Under the pieces are notes generated by a model, which made no database searches, was not told the origin of the DNA, and saw only the letters and a list, made by a program, of their open reading frames with translations. The position numbers were made by a program, and so were the translations under genes. 64,000 nucleotides of DNA, taken from Ramlibacter ginsenosidimutans (lineage in GTDB: Bacteria > Pseudomonadota > Gammaproteobacteria > Burkholderiales > Burkholderiaceae_C). Shown here one piece after another: positions 52,368 through 60,148 of the stretch. Each line of letters starts with the position of its first letter. The stretch's first letter is position 1. The DNA lies in the NCBI RefSeq assembly GCF_016654015.1, contig NZ_JAEPWM010000003.1:333302-397301 (forward strand), written 5' to 3'.

Positions 52368-54227
52368 ATGAGCGGAGCATCGATCTATTCACTGGCGGAC
52401 AGCACGCACGCCAGGCAGGAATCCGCGCAGTGGGCGCGCTTCGCCGCCCCGGCCAGTACCGCGGAGTTCTGCAACAGCTGGCTGGCGCTGCTGTGCGCCC
52501 AGGTGGATCGGGCGCAGGGGGGCCTGGTCCTGCTCGGGCCGGGCGACGATGGCAGCTACAGCCCCGTCGCCACCTGGCCCGACGCGTCGCACAACCTCGT
52601 GCATCTCGGGCCCACGGCGCAGGCGGCGCTGCAGCAGCGTCGGGGCGTCGTGCAGGAGGGGACGGTGCCTGCCACCGCTGCGGCCGCCCTCATGATCGGC
52701 TATCCGATCGAGGTGGAAGGCGCGCTGCACGGCGCGGTGGTGCTGGAGCTGAAGCCCCGGCCCGAGTCGGAAGTGCAGCGCGTGCTGCGGCAGCTGCACT
52801 GGGGCAGCGCCTGGCTGGTCGACCAGTTCCGCCAGCGCAACGTGCTCACCGAGCGCCAGCGGGCGGAACGCCTCGCGCTCGCCACGCAGGCCGTCGCGAC
52901 GGCGCTGCAGGAACAGGCGTTGCGCGCATCCGCGCTGGCGGTGGCCAACGAACTGGCGGCGCGGCTCGGTTGCGAGCGCGTCGCCATCGGCTTCTCGCGG
53001 CATGACAGCTGCGTGGTCGAGGCGATCTCGCACACGGCCAGCTTCGATCCGCGCAGCGACTTCGTGCGCCTGCTGGCCGAGGCGATGGACGAGGTGCTGG
53101 ACCTGGACCAGGCGCAGGTGCACCCGCCGCTGCTGGCCGACGCCGTCGGCGGGCTGGCGCAGGCGGCGTTGTCTTCGGCGCGAGGCGAGGCCGCGGTGCT
53201 GTCCGTTCCGCTGCTGGACGACCGCGTGCCGGTGGGCGTGCTGGTGCTCGAACGCAAGCGCGAGCGGCCCTTCGATGCGCAGGAGTTCGCGCTGGCGGAG
53301 ACGCTCGGGCAACTGCTCGGCCCGGTGTTCGCGCTCAAGCAGCGCGAACAGCGCAGCGCTTGGCAGCGCACGACGATCGCCGCCCGCGAGGCCACCCAGG
53401 CGCTCTTCGGGCCGCGGCATCCCGGCCTCAAGCTGGTGACCGCCCTCGTGCTGGTCGCTGCCGTGGTGCTGGGTTTCGCGACCTGGCCCTACCGTGTCAG
53501 TGCCAAGGTGGTGGTGGAAGGCGCCGTGCAGCGCGCGGTGGCCGCGCCCTTCCAGGGCTTCGTTGGCGAGAGCTTCGTGCGCGCCGGCGACACGGTGCGT
53601 GCGGGCCAGATGCTCGCCCGCCTCGACGACCGCGACCTCAAGCTCGAACGCGTGCGCTGGGCGTCGGAGGCCGAACAGATGCAGAGGCGTTATCGCCAGG
53701 CTGCGGCGGCGCAGGAGCGCTCGGCGATGACGGTCGCCGCGGCGCAGGAGCAGCAGGCGCTGGCGCAGCTCGGGCTGGTGGAGGAGCGCCTGGAGCGCGC
53801 CATCCTGCGCGCGCCATTCGAAGGCGTGGTCGTGACGGGCGACCTCAGCCAGCTGCTCGGCTCGCCGGTGGAGCAGGGCAAGGTGCTGTTCGAAGTCGCG
53901 CCGCTGGACGCGTACCGCGTGGTGCTGCACGTCGACGAGCGCGACGTCGCCGAACTGCAGCCGGGCCAGCGCGGCCAGATCGCGCTGGCCGGCATGCCGT
54001 TCGACCGCCTGGCTTTTACCGTGCGCCAGGTCACGCCCATTTCCACCGCGCAGGAAGGCCGCAACTTCTTCCGCGTCGAAGCGCAGCTGGACCAGGCGCC
54101 GCCGCGCCTGCGCCCCGGCATGGAGGGCATCGGCAAGGTGGAGGTCGGCAAGCGGAAGCTGCTGTGGATCTGGACCCATCCGCTGATCGAATGGCTGCAG
54201 CTCACGACCTGGCGCTGGATGGGATGA
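52368..54227 (+). CDS. GAF-domain/HlyD fusion, membrane adaptor with cytoplasmic sensor region
   Basis: 619 residues. Residues 1-350 are cytoplasmic with two GAF-like segments (about 30-150, and about 180-325 with ALAVANELAARLGCERVAIG and VLSVPLLDDRVPVGVLVLER). One membrane helix follows (354-376, LKLVTALVLVAAVVLGFATW). The rest is a periplasmic HlyD/membrane-fusion protein: a lipoyl half-motif AAPFQGFVGESFVRAGDTVR, a short coiled coil, the second half ILRAPFEGVVVTGDLSQLLG, and a beta-barrel domain. The order sensor-helix-adaptor is unusual: most HlyD proteins have only a short N-terminal tail. GGAGA-like sequence precedes the ATG, and the next gene starts four bases after its stop. It is probably one of two adaptors in the export machine for the giant protein. 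Confidence 0.85.
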   Translation: MSGASIYSLADSTHARQESAQWARFAAPASTAEFCNSWLALLCAQVDRAQGGLVLLGPGDDGSYSPVATWPDASHNLVHLGPTAQAALQQRRGVVQEGTVPATAAAALMIGYPIEVEGALHGAVVLELKPRPESEVQRVLRQLHWGSAWLVDQFRQRNVLTERQRAERLALATQAVATALQEQALRASALAVANELAARLGCERVAIGFSRHDSCVVEAISHTASFDPRSDFVRLLAEAMDEVLDLDQAQVHPPLLADAVGGLAQAALSSARGEAAVLSVPLLDDRVPVGVLVLERKRERPFDAQEFALAETLGQLLGPVFALKQREQRSAWQRTTIAAREATQALFGPRHPGLKLVTALVLVAAVVLGFATWPYRVSAKVVVEGAVQRAVAAPFQGFVGESFVRAGDTVRAGQMLARLDDRDLKLERVRWASEAEQMQRRYRQAAAAQERSAMTVAAAQEQQALAQLGLVEERLERAILRAPFEGVVVTGDLSQLLGSPVEQGKVLFEVAPLDAYRVVLHVDERDVAELQPGQRGQIALAGMPFDRLAFTVRQVTPISTAQEGRNFFRVEAQLDQAPPRLRPGMEGIGKVEVGKRKLLWIWTHPLIEWLQLTTWRWMG

Positions 54228-54231
54228 AGCC

Positions 54232-56382
54232 GTGAGCGAAGCCCTGGTCTCCAGCTCCTGGTACCGTGTCGCGCAGTTGCAGCCGCGCCTGCGCAGCCAT
54301 GCGCGCCTGCACCGCATGCGCTACCGCGGCGCGCTCTGGTACCTGGTGCAGGATCCCGTGTCGCAGCGGGTGCATCGCTTCACGCCGGCGGCGCGCTTCT
54401 TCATCGCCGCCATGAACGGCGAACGCACCGTGCAGCAGCTGTGGGAGCTGACCAACCGGCAGCTCGGCGCCGATGCGCCGACGCAGGACGACGTGATCCG
54501 CCTGCTCGGCCAGCTGCACGCGGCGGACCTGCTGCAGAGCGACGTCAGCCCGGACGTCACGGAGCTGTTCGAACGCGGGCAGCAGCAGGAACGCTCGCAG
54601 CGCCAGCGCTCCTACTTCAACCCGATGGCGCTGCGCGTGCACCTCTGGGATCCGGACCGCTTCTTGCAGCGCGTGCGTCCCGCCATCGACCTGCTCTGGA
54701 GCCGCTGGGGTGGCTTGCTCTGGCTGCTGGTCGTGGCGCCCGCGCTCGTGCTGCTCCCCTTGCACTGGGACGACCTCACCGGCAACTTCTCGGACCGCGT
54801 GAAGGCCTCGGGCAACCTGCTGATGCTGTGGCTGGTGTTCCCGGTGATCAAGGCGCTGCACGAGTTCGGCCATGCGGCGGCGGTGAAACGCGGCGGCGGC
54901 GAAGTGCATGACGTCGGCGTCGTGATGCTCGTGCTGATCCCCGTGCCGTACGTGGAAGCGACGGCCGCGACGGTGTTCCGCTCCCGCTGGCATCGCGCCG
55001 TGGTCGCCGCCTCGGGCATGGCCGTCGAGGTGTTCCTGGCCGCCATTGCGTTCTACCTCTGGCTGTTGGCCGAGCCCTCGTTGGCGCGCGCCGTGCTGTT
55101 CAACGTGATGGTCGTGGCCGGCGTCTCGACGCTGGTCTTCAACGGCAACCCGCTGCTGCGCTACGACGCGTACTACATCCTGTCCGACCTGCTGGAGATG
55201 CCCAACCTCGCGCAGCGCGCGACCCGCTACATCGGCTACCTGGTGGAGCGCCACGCCTTCGGCGCCACCGACGTGGACACGCCGGAGGTGTCGCGGCGCG
55301 ACAAGGCCTGGTTGCTGGCCTATGGCGTGCTCTCCGCCTGCTATCGCGTGCTGGTGACTGTCGCGATCGCGCTGTTCATCGCCAAGGAGTTCTTCTTCGT
55401 CGGCGTCCTGCTGGCGCTGTGGGCCGTGGGTGCGATGGCCGTGATTCCGCTCGTGCGCATGCTGCGGCAGCTGGGCAACCCGCGGCTGCGGCCGCATCGC
55501 CAGCGCGTGCGTGCGGTGATCGCGGGCTTCGTCGTGGCGGTGCTGGTGCTGCTGTTCGTGGTGCCGGCCCCGTTCCGCACGGTGCTGGAGGGCGTGGCCT
55601 GGCTGCCGCCGTCGGCGATGGTGCGGGCGGCGGAGGAGGGCTTCGTCGTGCGCCTGGTCGCCACGCCGGGCAGCCGCGTGGAGGCCGGGGACGTGCTGGT
55701 GCAACTCGCGAGTCCGACGCTGCAGTCGAAGCTGGAGGTCGCCGAAGGACGGGTCGCCGAATTGCAGGCGGTGTACCTGTCGCACCTGCGCGATGACCGC
55801 ACCCAGGCGGCGATCGCGCTGGAACAGCTGAACGCGGCGCAGTCCGAACTGGCCACTGCGCGTGAGCATGCCGCCCGCCTGACCGTGCGCGCCGACACGG
55901 CGGGCGTGTTCATGGTGCAGCGGCCGCAGGACTTGCCCGGCCGTTTCCAGAAGCAAGGCGACCTGATCGGGTACGTGCTGGACCGCCCGCAACTGGTCGC
56001 GCGCGTGGTGGCGACCCAGGACGCCGCCGACGTCGTACGAGCCGAGACCACCCGCGTGCAAGTGCGTCTGGTGCACGAGCCGGACCGCGTGTTCGAAGGC
56101 CACCTGCAGCGCGAAGTGCCGGCCGGCGAGGAATACCTGCCCAGCCGCGTGCTGGCGCTGGAAGGCGGCGGCCAGCTCGCGACCGACGCGCGCGACAGCC
56201 GGGGCGAGCGCACGCTGGAGCGCACGTTCCAGTTCGACGTCGCGGTGCAGGGCGTGACCGGCGCCACGCCGCTGTTCTTCGGCCAGCGGGTGCACGCGCG
56301 CTTCGAGCATCCGCCCGAACCGATCGGCCAGCAGTGGCTGCGCAGCATGCGCCGCCTGTTCCTGTCGCAGTTCCATGTCTAG
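54232..56382 (+). CDS. M50 zinc metalloprotease-HlyD fusion (putative processing/translocation protein)
   Basis: 716 residues from a GTG at 54232. Residues 1-120 form a soluble, PqqD-like/winged-helix-like domain (FTPAARFFIAAMNGERTVQQ). A polytopic M50 site-2-protease core follows: H210-EFG-H214 within IKALHEFGHAAAVKRGGG, and N306PLLRYD312 as the third-ligand motif. More membrane helices run to about residue 455. After them is a periplasmic HlyD-like region with both lipoyl half-motifs (FVVRLVATPGSRVEAGDVLV; LTVRADTAGVFMVQ), a coiled coil and a barrel. Proteins of this layout are known from databases, but I know of no assigned function. The combination suggests leader binding, cleavage in the membrane and hand-over to the periplasm. 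It overlaps the SecA-like gene by eight bases. Confidence 0.85.
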   Translation: MSEALVSSSWYRVAQLQPRLRSHARLHRMRYRGALWYLVQDPVSQRVHRFTPAARFFIAAMNGERTVQQLWELTNRQLGADAPTQDDVIRLLGQLHAADLLQSDVSPDVTELFERGQQQERSQRQRSYFNPMALRVHLWDPDRFLQRVRPAIDLLWSRWGGLLWLLVVAPALVLLPLHWDDLTGNFSDRVKASGNLLMLWLVFPVIKALHEFGHAAAVKRGGGEVHDVGVVMLVLIPVPYVEATAATVFRSRWHRAVVAASGMAVEVFLAAIAFYLWLLAEPSLARAVLFNVMVVAGVSTLVFNGNPLLRYDAYYILSDLLEMPNLAQRATRYIGYLVERHAFGATDVDTPEVSRRDKAWLLAYGVLSACYRVLVTVAIALFIAKEFFFVGVLLALWAVGAMAVIPLVRMLRQLGNPRLRPHRQRVRAVIAGFVVAVLVLLFVVPAPFRTVLEGVAWLPPSAMVRAAEEGFVVRLVATPGSRVEAGDVLVQLASPTLQSKLEVAEGRVAELQAVYLSHLRDDRTQAAIALEQLNAAQSELATAREHAARLTVRADTAGVFMVQRPQDLPGRFQKQGDLIGYVLDRPQLVARVVATQDAADVVRAETTRVQVRLVHEPDRVFEGHLQREVPAGEEYLPSRVLALEGGGQLATDARDSRGERTLERTFQFDVAVQGVTGATPLFFGQRVHARFEHPPEPIGQQWLRSMRRLFLSQFHV

Positions 56383-58387
56383 GCCCGGACCTCTCTTCGC
56401 CAACGTGGCGCTGGCCGGCGGGCGGCCCTATGCCGAGCGCGCCGAGGACGAGCCGCGCTGGCACGACCGCGTCGCCGTCGCGCTGCATGCCGGCGTCGTC
56501 GCGCCGGTGCAGCGCCGCCTGGCCGGCTTCAAGGGGGAATTGCGGCGCCTGGCCGATGCGGCCAATGCGCTGGAGGATTCGCTGCGTCTGCTGCCGGACG
56601 ACGTGCTGCGCCAGCGCGCCATCGCCATGCGCGGGCGGCTGCGGCGCACGGGCTTCACGCTGGACAGCACCGCCGAGGCGTTCGCCCTGATCCGGGCGGC
56701 GGCCCAGCGCACGCTGGGACAACGGCACTTCGACACGCAGCTTATGGGCGGCTACGGCCTCCTGCGCGGCCGGCTGGTGGAAATGGCGACCGGCGAAGGC
56801 AAGACCTTCTGCGCCACCTTGCCCGCTTGCGCGATGGCGTTGGCGGGCTATCCCGTGCATGTGATCACGGTCAACGACTACCTCGCGCAGCGCGATGCCG
56901 AGAAGATGGGACCGCTGTATGCGTTCTTCGGCCTGGGCGTCGGCGTGGTCGTCCAGGGCATGGAGCGCGAGCAGCGCCGGCAGGCGTACGCGCAGGCCAT
57001 CACCTACGCCACCAACAAGGAACTCGCGTTCGACTACCTGCGCGACCGCGTGGCGCTGCGCGGGCGCAGCAGCCGGCTGCACCAGGGCCTGCTGCGCATG
57101 GCCGGCCAGGCCGATGCCGGTGAGGGCACCGTGCTGCGCGGCCTCTACTTCGCGATCGTCGACGAGGCCGACAGCGTCTTCGTCGACGAAGCGCGCACGC
57201 CGCTGATCCTCTCTGCCAGTGGCGACCTGGACGGGGAGGCGGAGCAGAACGGCACCGCGCTGCAACTCGCGCGCGACTGCCGGGAAGGCGAGCACTTCCA
57301 GCTGGATCCGCTGGAGCGCGGCGTGATCCTCACCGATGCCGGGCACGCGGCGCTCGACGCTTTCGCGGAGGGCCTCGGTGGTGCCTGGACCTCGGTGCGC
57401 GGGCGCGAGGACCTGCTGCGGCAGGCCCTGAGCGCGCTGCACCTTTACCGGCGGGACCAGCAGTACGTCGTGATGGAAGACAAGGTGCAGATCGTCGACG
57501 AGTCCACCGGGCGCGTGATGCCGGACCGGTCCTGGGAACGCGGCCTGCACCAGATGATCGAGTTGAAGGAGGGCGTGGCGCTGACGCCGCGCCGCGAGAC
57601 GCTCGCGCGGCTGACGTACCAGCGCCTGTTCCGCCGCTACGTGCACCTTGCCGGCATGACGGGAACGGCGGCCGAGGCCGCCGCCGAGATCCAGGCCGTG
57701 TATGGCCTGCCGCTGGCGCGCGTGCCGCTGCACCGGCCGTCGCGCCGCGTCACGCTGGGCACCACCGTGTGCAGCACGCTCGCCGGCAAATGGCAGCGGG
57801 TCGCCGAGCGCGCGCAGGCGCTGGCGCAGGCGGGCCGGCCGGTGCTGATCGGCACGCGTTCGGTCGAAGCCTCCGAGCAGGTGAGCGCCGTGCTGCAGGC
57901 ACGCGGGCTGCCGTACGCGCTGCTCAACGCCAAGCAGGACGCGGAGGAGGCGCGCGTGGTCGCCGAAGCCGGACAGCCGGGCCGCATCACAGTCGCCACC
58001 AACATGGCCGGCCGCGGCACCGACATCCTGCTCGGCCCGGGCGTGGAGGCGAGCGGCGGACTGCACGTGATCCTCACGGAGTTCCACGATTCGCGCCGGG
58101 TGGATCGCCAGCTGGTTGGACGCTGCGCACGCCAGGGCGATGCAGGCAGCAGCGAGGCGATCGTCTCGCTGGAGGACGAACTTTTCGAGCTGTGCGCGCC
58201 GCGCGCGGCGGCGGCCTTGCGCCAGGCCTTGCAGCGTGGCGCGCGCGTGCCGCCCGTCGTGTTCGCTGCCTTGCGCCGCTGGTGCCAGGACGCGACCGAG
58301 CGGCGCCAGGCGGCCACGCGCCGCGCACAAGTCAGGCAGGACCGCCAGCTGCATCGCGCGCTGGCCTTCACCGGGAGAGGGGAATGA
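56375..58387 (+). CDS. Short SecA-like translocase ATPase
   Basis: 670 residues against about 900 for housekeeping SecA. Walker A MATGEGKT (137-144), VNDYLAQRDAEKMGPLYAFF, DEAD (263-266), the preprotein-crosslinking segment, VDESTGRVMPDRSWERGLHQ, GMTGTA, TNMAGRGTDI (542-551) and DRQLVGRCARQGDAGSS are all intact, so the motor should be active. After VSLEDELFEL only about 70 residues remain. The helical scaffold's two-helix finger, the helical wing and the zinc C-terminal linker appear to be missing. It is therefore an accessory, not a spare, SecA. It overlaps the M50 gene (8 bases) and the next adaptor gene (ATGA), pointing to a shared complex. The likely job is to power export of the giant protein. 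Confidence 0.88.
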   Translation: MSRPGPLFANVALAGGRPYAERAEDEPRWHDRVAVALHAGVVAPVQRRLAGFKGELRRLADAANALEDSLRLLPDDVLRQRAIAMRGRLRRTGFTLDSTAEAFALIRAAAQRTLGQRHFDTQLMGGYGLLRGRLVEMATGEGKTFCATLPACAMALAGYPVHVITVNDYLAQRDAEKMGPLYAFFGLGVGVVVQGMEREQRRQAYAQAITYATNKELAFDYLRDRVALRGRSSRLHQGLLRMAGQADAGEGTVLRGLYFAIVDEADSVFVDEARTPLILSASGDLDGEAEQNGTALQLARDCREGEHFQLDPLERGVILTDAGHAALDAFAEGLGGAWTSVRGREDLLRQALSALHLYRRDQQYVVMEDKVQIVDESTGRVMPDRSWERGLHQMIELKEGVALTPRRETLARLTYQRLFRRYVHLAGMTGTAAEAAAEIQAVYGLPLARVPLHRPSRRVTLGTTVCSTLAGKWQRVAERAQALAQAGRPVLIGTRSVEASEQVSAVLQARGLPYALLNAKQDAEEARVVAEAGQPGRITVATNMAGRGTDILLGPGVEASGGLHVILTEFHDSRRVDRQLVGRCARQGDAGSSEAIVSLEDELFELCAPRAAAALRQALQRGARVPPVVFAALRRWCQDATERRQAATRRAQVRQDRQLHRALAFTGRGE

Positions 58388-59253
58388 AGACCTGGAGCAT
58401 GGGAACACTCGGGGCGCTGGCCTCGCTCGCCGCGCTGGCGCCGCACGCAGCGTCGGCCGGCCCGTTCGAGTGTTTGATCGAGCCGAACCAGACCGTCGAG
58501 ATCCGCAGCGCCGTCGAAGGCGTGATCGAGAAGGTGACCGTGCAGCGGGGCGATCGCATCAAGGCGGGGCAGGTGCTGGTGCAACTGGAGTCGGGCGCGG
58601 AGATTTCCGCCGTGCAACTGGCCAAGGCGCATGCCGACGCCCAGGGCCGGCTCGCATCGGCGCAGAACCGGCTCGAGTACGCGCAGAAGAAGCTGGACCG
58701 CATGACGAACCTGCAGACGCAGAACTTCGTCTCCGCGCAGCAGCGCGACGAGGCCGAGGCCGAGAAGCGCATCCTCGACGCGGAACTGAAGCAGGCGCGA
58801 GAGGACAAGGAGCAGGCGGCCTTCGAGCAGCGCCACGCGCAGGATCTGCTGAACCGCCGCACCTTGCGCAGCCCCTTCAACGGCGTCGTGCTGGATCGCA
58901 TGCTCAATCCCGGCGACCTCGCCGAAGCGGGCACGGGACGCAAGGCCATCCTGAAGGTGGTGCAGGTCGAGCCCTTGCGCGTGGAGGTGGTGCTGCCGCT
59001 CGCCGCCTGGGGCAAGCTGAAGTTGCACAGCACCGCTGACATCGTTCCGGAAGGACTGGGCGGGCGCTACACCGCCAAGGTCACCGTGATCGACTCGGTG
59101 TTCGATACCGCCAGCGGCACCTTCGGCGTGCGGCTGGAGCTGCCCAATGGCGAGGCCAAGGTGCCCGCCGGCATCCGATGCCGCGTCGATTTTCCCGAGC
59201 TGCGCAGCCTCGCCACGCCGGCCTCGTACACGCGGGGGTCCTTCGCCAAGTGA
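58384..59253 (+). CDS. HlyD/RND-type periplasmic adaptor
   Basis: 289 residues with a cleavable-looking signal peptide (residues 1-25, ...APHAASAG). Mature part: the lipoyl half SAVEGVIEKVTVQRGDRIKA, a long alpha-hairpin (about 75-165, VQLAKAHADAQGRLASAQ onward), the second half LRSPFNGVVLDRMLNPGD and a beta-barrel domain. It lacks a membrane anchor, unlike the GAF-HlyD protein. It is likely a free periplasmic adaptor that joins the inner-membrane parts to an outer-membrane duct. No TolC-like gene is in the window. The start overlaps the SecA-like stop. Confidence 0.87.
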   Translation: MKTWSMGTLGALASLAALAPHAASAGPFECLIEPNQTVEIRSAVEGVIEKVTVQRGDRIKAGQVLVQLESGAEISAVQLAKAHADAQGRLASAQNRLEYAQKKLDRMTNLQTQNFVSAQQRDEAEAEKRILDAELKQAREDKEQAAFEQRHAQDLLNRRTLRSPFNGVVLDRMLNPGDLAEAGTGRKAILKVVQVEPLRVEVVLPLAAWGKLKLHSTADIVPEGLGGRYTAKVTVIDSVFDTASGTFGVRLELPNGEAKVPAGIRCRVDFPELRSLATPASYTRGSFAK

Positions 59254-60146
59254 CTGCGACGGCCGCACCGCATAGCGCCCGCGCGGTGGTCGCGGCCTTG
59301 CGCGAAGGCGCGCCCGCCAGCCCCGAGCTGGTCAACAGCTACTACGGGCTGTGCATCCCGTTCTATCGCGAGTTCCTCGGTGACCATTGGCACACGGGGT
59401 TCTACGAGAGCGACGGCGCCATCGGTCCGCGCGACCAGCTGCGCATGGAAGCGCTGGTGGCGCAGAGCGCCGGGATCACCGCCGACGATCGCGTCCTCGA
59501 CGTGGGTTGCGGCGTCGGCGGTCCCGCGTGCCACGTGGCGCGCCTCACGGGCGCCCGGGTGCGCGGCCTGACGCCGAATCAGGCGCAGCTGGAGATCGCT
59601 CGCGCCGGCGCTGCGCACCGCGGGCTGGCCGAGCGGGTGCGATTCGACCTCGGCGAGGCGAGCCAGTTGCCGTATCCGGGCGGCAGCTTCGACGTGGTGC
59701 TGTTCTTCGAGTCGGCCTGCCACTTCCCGGACCGGGCGCGCTTCTTCCGCGAGGCGTGGCGCGTGCTGCGGCCCGGTGGCCGGCTCGCCGGCGAAGACTG
59801 GGTGCAGTGCGAACAGGCGCCGCAGCCGCTGCGCAGCCAGTGGGCGGCGCGCATAGGCAGGAGCTGGGCCATTCCCGCCCTGGGCAGCATCGCGGAGTAC
59901 GCGTCGCAGATGACGCAGGCCGGATTCCGCGTCGAACTGGCGCGCGACATGCGCGAGGAAATGCCCTTGCTGCGCGGGTTCGTCACGCGGGCTGCCGACC
60001 GCGATGCGATCGGCGCCGAGATGCGCAACACGCCGGACCCGATCCGCCAGCTGGTGATGCAAGGCTTGATGGAGCTGGGCGAAGCGGCCGCGCAGGGCGC
60101 CTTCACCGTGGGGCGCTTCCTGGCGACGAAGCCCCAGGAGGCCTGA
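59250..60146 (+). CDS. SAM-dependent methyltransferase
   Basis: 298 residues from a GTG at 59250 that overlaps the previous stop (GTGA). Class I methyltransferase: motif I VLDVGCGVGG (82-91), then GLTPNQAQLEIARAGAAHRG, FDLGEASQLPYPGGSFDVVL, and motif III WRVLRPGGRLAGEDWV. The N-terminal SYYGLCIPFYREFLGDHWH resembles methyltransferases of the tocopherol/sterol type, which act on hydrophobic or small substrates; the substrate here is unknown. Its place in the giant-protein operon suggests modification of a component or of an attached lipid, by inference only. Confidence 0.85.
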   Translation: MTATAAPHSARAVVAALREGAPASPELVNSYYGLCIPFYREFLGDHWHTGFYESDGAIGPRDQLRMEALVAQSAGITADDRVLDVGCGVGGPACHVARLTGARVRGLTPNQAQLEIARAGAAHRGLAERVRFDLGEASQLPYPGGSFDVVLFFESACHFPDRARFFREAWRVLRPGGRLAGEDWVQCEQAPQPLRSQWAARIGRSWAIPALGSIAEYASQMTQAGFRVELARDMREEMPLLRGFVTRAADRDAIGAEMRNTPDPIRQLVMQGLMELGEAAAQGAFTVGRFLATKPQEA

Positions 60147-60148
60147 GC

